Both the position numbers and the translations under genes were made by a program. The notes beneath the pieces are model-generated. The model did no database searches. It saw only the letters and a list, made by a program, of their open reading frames with translations, and had not been told where the DNA came from. A stretch of DNA of 64,000 bases from Salvator merianae (taxonomy: Eukaryota > Chordata > Lepidosauria > Squamata > Teiidae): NCBI GenBank assembly GCA_003586115.2, contig QVOM02000116.1, forward strand, positions 43,843,024-43,907,023. The letters are read 5' to 3'. Below are positions 50,691 through 61,004 of this stretch, piece after piece. How positions within the stretch are numbered: position 1 is the first letter of the stretch; each line of letters opens with the position of its first letter.

Positions 50691-50884
50691 TATCTGCAAG
50701 TGAGGAAGGGAAGTTGTTTCCTTAGCAGAGGCCAGGGTATATGGAAGAAGCTCTTCAGATCTTTGGCACCAAGTCCCAATTCATTTAGGATTTATGGAAA
50801 CCAGGAAAAGATGGAAATTGGCATTCTGAGCAATGACTGCCATCTGAGACTTAAGTGATACAATAAATCTAGCAGTACCCTCTA
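50691..50884. mobile_element. Possible L2-related fragment
   Basis: GAAGAAGCTCTTCAGATCTTT and GGCACCAAGTCCC resemble the antisense L2 text at 1790-1830 (GATTCTTCAGATATTTGGGA). It lies beside the L2-like tail above, so both may be one decayed element. Confidence 0.4.
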
Positions 50885-51057
50885 AATGTCTCTAAAGGTC
50901 ATTTGCAGGGTACTCAGAGCAGGTAAAAGTTTTGCCTTTGCCTTCTGGTTAAGAACGCCCAGAAGCAATTGGTGGGTTGCTTTGTCAGACAGGATGCTGG
51001 ACTAGATAGGCTGTGGTCTAATCCAGCAGGGCTCCTCTTACGTTCTTATGTTCTTAC
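50885..51057 (+). mobile_element. CR1 3' end
   Basis: It contains AGAGCAGGTAAAAGTTTTGC, CCCAGAAGCAATTGGTGGGT, CAGACAGGATGCTGGACTAG and the terminal CTTACGTTCTTATGTTCTTAC. The end in repeated TTCTTATG units is the CR1-type 3' terminus of this genome. Confidence 0.8.
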
Positions 51058-52329
51058 CCCCAAATTATGACTTTCCCCCTTTTTCTGGGGGAGAGTGACT
51101 CCAATGTGACATTCTGTTCCTACCAGTGGGCTTCGACGCCATCTAGTAGCCTCCATTTTGAAGACATTATGCACAGCTGCAAAGAATCATAATTGAAAAG
51201 AGGTAAAAATAGAATCTCAGAAACAGCTTGTTGCTTCAGAATCAAATGTTTAGTGAGTCAGAGGCCTCATGAAGTTTTTGCTCATGGTTACTCTTCATTT
51301 TTGATTTCTTGACAGCCCCTGTTTGTTTTCTTATTCTTACCTCTTGTTCCTGCACCTTGTTATTTCTTGTTCTAAATGTGTTACCTTGGTGTTTAGACTG
51401 CTTAGCTGTCTTTCTTCTGGTTCAGTGTTTTTGAATCAAGTGAAACAGAAAGGATTCACTCCCTGAGCTGTTATATACAGCTAAAGCAGGGAAACCATAT
51501 CAGCCGAGCTTCAAAACATTGGTTTTTCCACATGATGTGGACTATCTTGTGCCATAGTGGCCTGGGCTAGGTAGCCTAGCCCATGGTGGGCCACACTATC
51601 AGTAGACCACTTCAAGATGTCTGCTGTGCTCACAGCCCATTCTGGTCTTGGTTCAGAGGCTAGGAATGAAAGTTGACAGTCTTCAAAGTTGCCAATCAGG
51701 ATTCTTTTGGGACACTGATCCAGTATACCACTAGAGCACAGTTGTGGACTGCTTATAAGCACTGCATCAGTGGAGCAGGATATTCTGCTCCATCGTTTTG
51801 GTCCCATGCAGAAATGCTAGACTACTGGGCCAGTCAACCAATTGACTGTGCAGATGACTCATACCATGGGCACACTGCAAGCCTGCCAGCCATGTCTCCA
51901 AATCATATTCAATAGAACTTTGGGAGGCAACCAAATCGGCCCATCGCCATTTTATCCATAACTAAAGAGGGGTGAGGTTAATTGGAAGGATTTGAATGCC
52001 CCTAAAAGACACAGAAAGTTCAGGACACAAGAAGTGAGTCTTGAACAGATGACAGTACTTAAAGTGTCACTACCATGGAGGCATCTTTCCCAGGCACATT
52101 CTGCCATCAGAATGGAGGCATGCCATTTCTTTCAATCTCAAAGTTCTCCAACAGGTTCCTGCTTGCTTCCAAAAGCTGAAAGGGAGGCATTTTCCATTCC
52201 TGACTCCAGTCCAGTAGAGCCCTGACTCATAAGTAACCTCTACTCCTTAGTAGATCTCTGTTAATTTGTAAGGGGAGAAGTATTATATTTTCAAGTCTTC
52301 TCATAGTTCTTAATTGCCCTGTTCCATGT
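51058..52329. other. Unassigned, with traces of the Harbinger-like family
   Basis: 51580-51690 has AGTAGACCACTTCAAGATG and GGCTAGGAATGAAAGTT text like the family interior, and TGGCCTGGGCTAGG..CCTAGCCCATGG forms a hairpin at 51560-51585. The ends are not defined. Confidence 0.4.
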
Positions 52330-52530
52330 TCTCCCTACTCCTTCTGTGTGCTGCCAGTGCCCAGGTGACACCCACTGAGACATTGTGCCTTCTGACTCCA
52401 CAGTATTTCTGTCATGTCTGAATTCAATTTATTGATACACATCTGGCCCGTTACCACTTCCAGGCAGCAATTGAGCATTGAAACTTCCTCTTCTGACTCA
52501 GTATAAAGCTGGCTATCATCAGCATTCCAG
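52330..52530 (-). mobile_element. L2-type LINE fragment including the reverse transcriptase ADD box
   Basis: On the minus strand from 52530, the frame reads ADDSQLYTESEEEVSMLNCC, LEVVTGQMCINKLNSDMTEILW, matching the L2 RT block 'YADDTQLY..S......LN.CL..V..WM..N.LKLN.DKTE.L'. The catalytic aspartates are present, but the frame ends after about 45 residues. It is a short relic next to the CR1 at 52632, and may belong to the same kind of L2 as 1434-2640. Confidence 0.75.
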
Positions 52531-52631
52531 GGTGCTGAAAAAGTCTTTGAATGCTACTTTCTGAAGACTATCCCAAATATAAGAATAAGACCATTATAAT
52601 AATCCAGTAAATAATCTGATCACCACAACTC

Positions 52632-53238
52632 AGGAAGGATATTGTTCAACTGGAAAAAAAAAAAAAACCACAGAAAATGGCAACCAGAATGATCAAGGGG
52701 CTGGAATACCTCCCTTATGAAATCAGGCTGCAACATCTAGGTCTCTTCAGCCTTGAGAGATGGCATTTAAGAGGGGACCTGACCAAAGTTCATAAAATTA
52801 TGCATGGCATGGGAAAGGATGACAGAGAAAAATGATTTTCTCTATCGCACAACATTAAAACCAGGGGGCACCCTATGAATCTGATGGTCAGGAGAGTTAG
52901 GACCAACAAGAGGAACTATTTTTTTTTCACCCAGAAGGTCATCCGTCTGTGGAATTTATTACCAGAAGATGCGGTGACAGCAATCACCTGGTCAGCTTTA
53001 AGAAAGGGTTAGACAAATTCATGGAGGACAGGTATATCAATACTAAATCAGTGCCAAGGTACCACCTCCAGGTTGGAGAGGCAGACAGAAGTGGCAAACA
53101 GGTGAATGTTTTGTCTTTGCTTTCTGCTTAAGAATGTCCAGAAGCAGAAGGTGGCCCACTGTGTGAAACTGGAGGCTGGACTAGATGGGCTGAGGCCTGA
53201 TCAAACAGAGTTCCTCTTATATTCTTATGTTCTTAATT
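52632..53238 (+). mobile_element. CR1-type LINE, C-terminal ORF2 region and 3' end
   Basis: The plus-strand translation reads GNQNDQG, then with one frameshift IKGLEYLPYEIRLQHLGLFS, LERWHLRGDLTKVHKIMHGM, then RTNKRNYFFFTQKVIRLWNL, LPEDAVTAITWSALRKG. This is the CR1 C-terminal domain ('LGLFSLE.RRLRGDLI..YK..'). The 3' UTR follows, with GGACTAGATGGGCTGAGGCC, ending ATATTCTTATGTTCTTAA. Stops and frameshifts are present. The 5' part is missing, as is usual for CR1 insertions. Confidence 0.88.
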
Positions 53239-53419
53239 TTATTCAAGAATATAAGTCAATATTTCTTAGAAAATGAATAATGGACACAACAAAAATGAGA
53301 TTGTATAATTAATAATTAATAATTTATCTAGATGTATAAAACATCTATTTATCTATGATCATTAGAAACATTTATATATCTATTTATCATGTTAATGTAC
53401 ATAAACATCCATTAATCTA

Positions 53420-54130
53420 CTACTATTGCAGAAGAAACTGAATTGCTACTAAAATGGGAATGACATTAATAATGGGTTTCCATATTTCTAAAAATGACAT
53501 TTTTAGTGTCATAATGCATATCTGATGTGAAATAAATTCATTAATAATTAGTTCCCAAATGTAATTGTACCATTTACAAATAGAAATTTTGCTTTTATCT
53601 TTTCATCCACATGCTATTACTATTTTTGCAGCAATTAATAAATAATGAATTAACTGTTCATTAGAAGCAGATATGAAAAGGCCATTAATATTATGTAAAA
53701 GACATAATGCAGGAGATAGAGTAATATTTTCCTGAAATATTTTTAGCATTTCTTCTTGTATTAATAACCAAAAATGCTATACATATTCACAGGACCACTA
53801 CTTATATTTATAATAACCAATATTATTGCACCCATGCCAACAATATGATGGAATATTCCATAATGTTCTGGATAATGAATTTGCAGCATAGTATTATCTG
53901 TATAGGATTTTTGATAAAAGCTTCCTATTCTTAGGAATTTGCTTCTGATGTGCTGTGATTGCATAATCCTGGACCATTGTTCAAACATGTATGCTACGTC
54001 TAAGTCCATTTCCCATACTGCTTTTAATCCATTAATGCCTCTGTCATCAGTTTTTAACAATATTTTAAATATACTGTATATATAGCCTGACCTTTGGAAA
54101 GATACTCAAGTTCTGTTCAAACATTGTTAA
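53420..54130 (-). mobile_element. L1-type LINE, C-terminal ORF2 fragment
   Basis: On the minus strand from about 54130, the frame reads LKTDDRGINGLKAVWEMDLD, then EQWSRIMQSQHIRSKFLRI, an YxxSYTDNTMLQIHYPEHYG segment and a HIVGMG-like stretch. This follows the L1 ORF2 C-terminal pattern W..DL..., ..W..I......R.., YK..YRWY.TP..L.KIYP. Further down, KISICKWYNYIWELIINEF continues the similarity. The cysteine-rich motif is not preserved. Frameshifts and substitutions are frequent, so it is an old copy. Confidence 0.65.
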
Positions 54131-54186
54131 TTGAAGATTTCTATTCAGCTAGAGATTGTGTTTCCTTAGATAGGAATCCGTTCTAA

Positions 54187-54760
54187 GGCCCTTTCCACAC
54201 AGGACAGTATCTTGGCTCACAGAGGGGTGTATCCCACAAGAATATAAGAGGAGTCTTGCTGGATTGGGCCATGGCACATCTAGTCCAGTATCCTGTGGCA
54301 CACAGTGACCCACCAATTGCTTCTGGGCACTCTCAAGCAGAATATAAAGGCAAAACCTTCACCTGCTCTCAACTCCCTGCAAATGGCCTTCAGAGGCATT
54401 CTGACTGCCTCTCTATGCTTCATTGCCCATGCTATGTGTGGGACAGAGCAGGCTCCACCCCCCTGGAATGGTCCATTCACACTGGACAGAGTATTGGTCA
54501 GGCTAGGGTGCCCAAAATGGCACCCTATCACAATCTACCAGCAAACTTGTGAGCATAGGGGGGACCCCTTTTGGTAGCACACCAGGAAACACCACCGGAA
54601 GTGATGTTAAAATTCAGCATGTCAACAAAACGGGCCTTCCTGGCTACTGCAAAAACTCTATCACCTCCCACTGGCAACTTATCCCAGCAAGGGGCAGGCT
54701 GTGTATCCCGGATTATGGTGTCCTGCCATGGTTTGGAATAAAAGAGGTGTGGAAACAGCC
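54187..54760. mobile_element. Harbinger-like element with TAA duplication, split by a CR1
   Basis: The left end GGCCCTTTCCACACAGG and the right end AGGTGTGGAAACAGCC are inverted repeats, flanked by TAA on both sides (54184-54186 and 54761-54763). The interior has CATGCTATGTGTGGGACAG, GCCCAAAATGGCACCC and hairpin-like GGGGACCCCTTTTGG. Removing the CR1 (about 54238-54410) leaves near 400 bp, the size of the intact family member at 18602. Confidence 0.75.
54238..54410 (-). mobile_element. CR1 3' end, minus strand, inside a Harbinger-like element
   Basis: AATATAAGAGGAGTCTTGCT, CATCTAGTCCAGTATCCTGT, CCACCAATTGCTTCTGGGCA and CAAAACCTTCACCTGCTCTC are the antisense of the CR1 3' UTR. The insert is 5'-truncated soon after the CCTTCAGAGGCATTCTGACT block, close to 54410. 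Confidence 0.8.
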
Positions 54761-54763
54761 TAA

Positions 54764-55317
54764 ATTGGACATCCCTCAGCTTTCTCTCTCATTCTTAGGT
54801 AAACCTGTAAATGAACTAAATGTATTTTTTTTCTTTGATCCTTAGTATTTGTTGCATCATATTGACTTAAGAATGTTCATAATGAGGAAATCGTAATTCT
54901 CTTTCCTCCCTCTCCATCGTGTTTCCTTCTACCAATCCTGTAAGTAAGCCCCCTTCCTTCTTGTGATTTCCTTCCTTCTCAAGAACCTGATTTGATGTTC
55001 ATATCACACAGTTTATTGCCACTCTACAGCCATTCAAGGCCTTCCATCAGTAGCTGTAACTACCTGCCACCTCTAGTACAGCTCTAGTACGGTACAGCTC
55101 TAGTACTGAGGCCTGTTTGGACTATAAATGGCTGCATTTACATGTAACAAAAAAAAGCAGCTTGGTTTCACCTTACAGACACCTGTAGTCTACCCTTTCT
55201 AGCCTAGAACATTCATAAGAGGAAGGAGGGGCAGACCACTGTGAACCATCTCTAAGCCATCTCCAAGCTATCTCCAAGGTGCTTTTCTTTACTGCATGTG
55301 ATCACAGCCAATGTTAT
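54764..55317. other. Unassigned sequence
   Basis: It holds short direct repeats of GCTCTAGTAC at 55071-55105 and an AAAAAAA run. No gene. Confidence 0.5.
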
Positions 55318-55620
55318 TCATTATTTTATTTTATTTAGGACATTTTTATACATGTTCCATTTTTAAGAAAGATTCAAAGTTGTTCACATAATATTTAAAA
55401 CAAGGGTAAAAACAAAGTAAAAACAGCCATAAAAACCACATTAAAAATTGAGTGGGCCAGGAGAGAAACAAACTTTCACACAGGGAATGCTGGATAAAAA
55501 GATTGGCCTTTAATAGATGCCTATAAGTTGTAAGTGTTGGCACCTCATGAACAGCAGAGGAGAGGACATTCCAAGGGGAAGGTGCTACCACTGAGATGGA
55601 CCGACTGCAAGCTATCATAA
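55318..55620 (-). mobile_element. L2-type LINE 3' end
   Basis: On the minus strand, SRSISVVAPSPWNVLSSAVH, EVPTLTTYRHLLKANLF matches the L2 C-terminus ('AFSV.AP.LWN.LP..IR.A.SL..F...LKT.LF'). A 3' UTR follows, ending in the ATTTTATTT tail (55318-55340). The rest of the element is missing. Confidence 0.75.
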
Positions 55621-58600
55621 AATGGCACCCTGTATTACATGTAACTTGTTACTTCAATGCAGCTTATTATCTAATAAACCTTAACTTTTAAGCTCTTTAG
55701 TAAGCTACCACCTGAACTAATTGCTGCATGAAAACCTTATTTGTAAAAACCTGGTAAAGTGACAAAGCACAGTGCAATAGACTTGATTTCGTTTTACAGG
55801 AAGGTTTATTGTTTTACAGAACTATTTAGTGAGGTTTCTATGGCAGCTTTCACTCAGTTTGAAGGACCATGGCAGCTGGGGCCTGGGTGTGCTATATCTG
55901 CTTAGTGCCAGGCTTTCCTTAGTATGTGGGATCTGCTTGGGCGTCTACACCCATATCTTCCAAACATTCCTGGATAATTATCTGCTGCAGCCACTGGCAT
56001 TTTGCAGGCTCCAGAAATGGCCCACTTCCAGATGGCAGAATTTTCACTCCTCTGCTCCAAAGGTCAGGCAGGATGGGGCAGCCATGTTACAAATACACCT
56101 CATCCCATTCCAGGTCTGCTTAGCCAAGAACAAGCTCACATCATGCTCCCTGGTACATGGCGTGGAAGCTATCTCTATTTATTTACAGGACTTTAAAGCA
56201 TGTGGATACAGTACATGCTTAAGCCATTGTACAGGTCTCATCAAGATCAGTCAGCATGACTGAATGCTCCACGCATAGAAAATCTCTCACTGATTTGTTC
56301 CAGATATTTGCTGTGCTCCTGTGGACTTCAAACAAACCCAGGATGGTTCCAGGAGCTTCTGATGCACCCCTGTCGGATTCTGTCGGTGATTCTGCACTGG
56401 TCAGTATACTGGACCAGCAAGCATAGTAGGGGCCACCCTTTTACACACTGACCTCCTGCCCAAGACTGCCCTTAGACTGCCCTAGCATGCCGAAGGGAGG
56501 GTCCTAGTGCACTTGCTGGTTCAGTACAGAAACATCCCACGGCAAACCCTGTCTATCCCCTATCAGATCGTTCCCTGACAAACCTATTGCTTTGATACCC
56601 CCTATCTGCTGTAAACACAGTCGGGTCAACTCCTGTTTCCCTCAGTTCTGTTCTCCTCCCACCTAATTCCAAACAATTACAAAGATGCAATATTTACTTA
56701 TTTGATGGACAGGCTACAGAACAATTTTGCACAGGATTTTTAATCAGAATCACCTATAAATCCAAAATGTAAGAGCATTACACACACTCATTCTCTCTCC
56801 CTGTGTTTTGTGTACATATGCAGAAGTTCTATTTCCCTCTCCAAAAAAGACAGCATTCTAATGACCAGTAAATTCAGATTTTTTTTTTTTTAATTGAACA
56901 CCTTCTTCATACTACATTAATCTGAACATCTTTGAACACACAGCAGATGTTTCAAAATCTCAAATACTGTTTGGAAATTACAGAAGACATCAGGGAACCA
57001 TTTTCCTAAAGAATTTTTAGAGCCCCATCTGCAGCGGAAACCAATCACTCCCCCCCTTCCAGACTCTTGGGGACCCCTTCTCTGATTGGGAAGCGTAATG
57101 TGTGTCCACCTTTACAAGACGATGATGAGAATGTTGTTGTCACCCTTAAGTGACTACCAGCTGGTGCTATCAGATCAAAAATAGTTGGAAAAATTGAGAG
57201 GGACACAGGAAAATAATCCTTTCAAATTGCTGCAATATTTACTGGAAAGAGAGGCTTTCAGGGGAAATCAAGCATGTAATCCGGTAAGCCCTCTGCCCAG
57301 TCCTACCTTGAGCACACAGGGGGACTTATTGAAATATGGTAATCATCACTGCGCTGAAGACCAGGGAAGGAATAGGAATGATGAACATGGTTTACAGAGC
57401 AGAGAGTGAGCAGGAGGGAAGTGAGTTTGCTTTCATTTCTTGTATTCATTGATATGCCGAATGAAAAACAAACTGACATGTTAGTCTTGCTGTGGTGTTA
57501 ACTGCTACTACTTCTGTTGCTGCATATTAGAAGATAAGATCAATATAGCTCCATGGTGTATCTTGGAGAAATTGGGGAAAGGGAAGAGATCTCTGCCTTG
57601 AGGAGCATACAGTTGAGTTTTCACATGCAGAGGGAACACAAATGATGAAGAATGGGTACAGAACTCCATTTACACATATTTAGATTCTATCTCCTTTCCC
57701 TCCCTCTCAGCTTCAAGAGGTTATGGCAGAATTGGCACATAGGCCTTTCAGTGGTGGTCTAACTAGACTCCTGCCTGGACTCACCATGAAGAAAAACACT
57801 ATTTGCATAGCACTTCAGAAGTGGCAACATGCTCTCTGCAGACCTGTCATTACCTCTGGCTGTGTAAACATCATGGTTGAGAATCTTTTGTTCCCTGGCT
57901 GCAGTGTCACTGGCCAGGGTTCTCTAAACCCAGAAATGGCCCTGTGGACCATTTCCTGGGGTTGAAAACACAGGGATACTGCCAGCAATGTCTACTTGAG
58001 TGGCATCAGAGCAGCTGTGAAATAGCTGCTGGAATAATGGGGTCAGTGCTCAGGGAGTGCAAGATCCCTTTCACCACTTACAGTGCTTTAGAGAGCACTT
58101 ATGGTGGGATGGCAGCTGGTTATGTGTAAGTCCATGAATACCTGCACTCTTCCAAAGCACAAACTCAAGTGCAAGGGAGCAGGGCTGAACAGACCTCACA
58201 CACTGATGGCTCAGTTATGGTGCCAAAAGTGTGCTGTGTGGATTCTACTTTTGTTTTGAAATAGAATTGAAAACACCGGAAGGCATGCATTGTACAAGAA
58301 GCAAGGATGGTTCTAAAAGCAGAAGAAAATATAGTAAAGAGCACTGAAAGTGCTTGATATCTGCCTTGTGAAGAACAGTTACAAGTCTTCTTAGTCTAAA
58401 AATCGGAAGGTAAGGCTGAATATGACAGAAAAATAAATAATTATGCCTGGTACAAAATAGGTAGATATGGAGATGTTTAGCTAAGGGTAAGCCTGATGCT
58501 AACATTTTAAAATTCTTAAGATTCTAACTTCCTAATTTTGCACAATTAAAAATTCTATAAATGGGGATGCTTATACATGGGCAATCTTGTACAAGTGGAA

Positions 58601-59657
58601 AAACATTTAAGTGACCATGCTGTATGGACAGAATCTTGGAGACGTGGTTGATGATAATTTTTTGGGGTGTGTGTGTGATTTTTTTTATTAACCTATCCAA
58701 TCTGTATCCTTTAACCCAGCCCATTTATATTAATTGATAATACTTTTATACTTTGCATCTCTGTATTTTCTTTCTTTTACTTCGCCATCTCCTTTGAATT
58801 GATGATAAATGATGAAGATGGAGGTGAGTTCTTTAAAGGGTTTATTAATGATTTTAAACAAAACTGCTGATGCTGCAGATTGTGAGCTGATAGGGGAAGT
58901 CCATTAAACAGTGCCCTGGAGTTCTAGTGCATGCATTGAAACCATACACAACCCATCTGCTCCCAGTTTCTCTATTTGATATTGAGTTGGCTTCCACACA
59001 GTCCATTTGGACTGTGCTTTCTGCTTCTATAGGCTATAGCATCTATTTACCAGAGAGAGTCCTCCTTGAGAATATAATGATGACCATGTCAGCTGGAGCA
59101 CGCCCTGATGCAAAAGCCTCACCAGGGAGCATGTCAATGGGAGACCACACTAAAATGGTTTCCAGCCATTTGTCATGCGGACAGTCAGAGCAGCCCAAGT
59201 GATACCAAAGTCCAGGCGAATTTTGCCAGGCTCCAGTAACAGACCTGGAAATGGCCATTTGTGGCATGCTGCTGAAATCCCACCAGCCTGCAACATCAGA
59301 AGCTGGGAACAAACATTCCCCAGCTGACAAAGAAGGTTGAGACAGGGTCTTAGGAATGTGGTTGGTCTCTGGCATACACTGCCTAGCTTTGCTCCATTCT
59401 TGGAATAGACTGAGCAATCCAGGCATTGTGCACCAATGCAAACAGAGCAGAAGCTGCCCCAAAGACCATGAAAGAAGGGTAAATCCTGAAGAATGGCATA
59501 TTTGGAGCCAATAGCTATAGCTGAAACTAAATGTCAAATAGAAAAATAAAATGATGGACCAAATGGGCTTCTACCCATCCTATTATTTAATTAGTGACAA
59601 AGCTTAAATTGTAATTTGTGTTTCATCTTTGCAACTTTGTTAACTCTAATTGTAGAC
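55621..59657. other. About 4 kb without a recognised gene
   Basis: 59130-59340 carries GGGAGACCACACTAAAATGG and GGGAACAAACATTCCCCAGC text akin to the transposon families here, with no definable ends. A GTTCTGCACTGG-type motif near 56391 and CAGAAATGGCCC near 57930 are similar weak hints. Open frames up to 164 codons (59043-59537, minus) lack domains. Confidence 0.45.
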
Positions 59658-59660
59658 TTA

Positions 59661-59886
59661 GGCTGTGATCAGACACAACAGCAGCAACAACAAAAAATAA
59701 TCTCTGAGGCAGCTCAGAGACAGCTTCAAGGTGGAATTGTTCACACACCAGTCTGCCCTCTCCCCTTTCTCATGAACATTCTATGCTAGAAAGGACGGGT
59801 TAGAGAAGACTTGGGTACACGAGTGCCACACAGTGTCTCTATAAGGTGCCTCTGAGGCGTCCCTTTTGTTATGTCTGAACACAGCC
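59661..59886. mobile_element. 226-bp TIR element (GGCTGTGATCAGACA ends)
   Basis: The left GGCTGTGATCAGACACAAC and the right end, reversed (GGCTGTGTTCAGACATAAC), match at 17 of 19 positions. The flanks are TTA and TTG, a near-identical 3-bp duplication, which again suggests a Harbinger-like origin. No coding capacity. Confidence 0.65.
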
Positions 59887-59892
59887 TTGGGT

Positions 59893-60112
59893 GGAAATGA
59901 TTGGAGCTCGGTGGTAAAGCAGCAACTGCCTGGAAAACCAAAGGTTGCAAGTTCATCCTCCAGCATTTCCTCAGGAGCAGGTAATGGCAAACTTCTTATG
60001 TAGCTGTCAAAAAACAAACAAACAAAAAAAACCTTGCATGGGTGCATCCAAGGAATCACCAGGAGTGATGCTGATGCTGGACTCAGCAGTACCTAATAAT
60101 AACAACACAGCA
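59893..60112 (+). mobile_element. tRNA-derived SINE
   Basis: The head carries Pol III promoter boxes: TTGGAGCTCGGTGGTAAAGC (box A) and AAGGTTGCAAGTTCATCCTC (box B, with a base lost from the usual GTTCGANTCC). The body reads GGTAATGGCAAACTTCTTAT, an A-rich spacer, then AATCACCAGGAGTGATGCTG, ending CCTAATAATAACAACAC. That is the layout of squamate tRNA-related SINEs ending in AATAAC units. It lies 6 bp downstream of the TIR element. Confidence 0.65.
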
Positions 60113-60209
60113 TTGGACAGAGACAGCCTGCAAAATGTGGATTATGGTACATTTCCAATCAGTTTTCTTCCCCCATCCAGCCCGATTCCCATCTGCTTCA
60201 GGTTCAAGC

Positions 60210-60275
60210 CAGGTTTGCTGTGATCAAAGGTACTGCACGCATCAGGTTTGCTGTGATCAAAGGTACTGCACGCAT
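60210..60275. repeat. Perfect 33-bp tandem duplication
   Basis: The unit beginning CAGGTTTGCTGTGATCAAAG occurs twice without mismatch (60210-60242 and 60243-60275). Confidence 0.95.
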
Positions 60276-60635
60276 CAGCATAGCACCTCTTTCTCTCTAA
60301 TCCTCCACATCTGTTCTCACTGCCCTTCCCTGCAGCTAAGTGCTCTTCCTTTTTCTGCTTTTTCAGAGAAGAACAAAATGAATGTCTGCCTCCCTATAGC
60401 TTGTAATAATGCTGTTGCCCTTGCACATCAGTTTATTCATATAGGGGAAGCGGCTACTTTTTTTCTCCAAGCAGTGACTCTGGAGAAAGTACCAACATAT
60501 TTCTGCAGAGGTGTATGTTGGATTCATGCTTGTGATTCCATTTTAAAGATAAAGAATCCTATTAGGAAAAGCTGGCAGTCCTGTTGAAGAGTTTATTTCA
60601 AGTGGCTACTGTAGTCTCAGAAGTGAACATAAGCA

Positions 60636-60991
60636 TATAAGAACATAAGAGGAGCCCTGCTGGATCAGGCCACAGCCCATCTAGTCCAGCATCCCATCTC
60701 ACACAGAGGCCCACCAATTGCTTCTGGGCATTCTCATTTAGAAAACAAAGGCAAACTCTTCACCTGCTCTCAATTCCCTGCAAGCGACCTTTAGAGGCAT
60801 CCTGCCTGTCTCCCCAACCTGGATATAGTATCTAGACATCAATTTCAGTAGGCATTGATACGTCTGCCCTCCATGGATTTGTCTAACCCTTCCTTAAAGC
60901 TATCCGGGCTGGTTGCTGCCACCCCCTCTTCTGGCAGTGAATTCCATACATCGATGGGTGAAAAAAATAATTCCCTTTGTCAGTCCTAACT
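60636..60991 (-). mobile_element. CR1 3' end, minus strand
   Basis: It starts (as the 3' end) ATAAGAACATAAGAGGAGCC, continues through CTAGTCCAGCATCCCATCTC, CACCTGCTCTCAATTCCCTG and CCATGGATTTGTCTAACCCT, and ends in the C-terminal coding part, seen antisense as GTCAGTCCTAACTC. A C-run follows (about 60992-61004). It is the least diverged CR1 3' end in the window. Confidence 0.85.
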
Positions 60992-61004
60992 CCCCCCCCC
61001 CCCA

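Noticed and set aside
59043..59537. 164-codon minus-strand frame
   Set aside because: No domain; it overlaps text shared with dispersed repeats.
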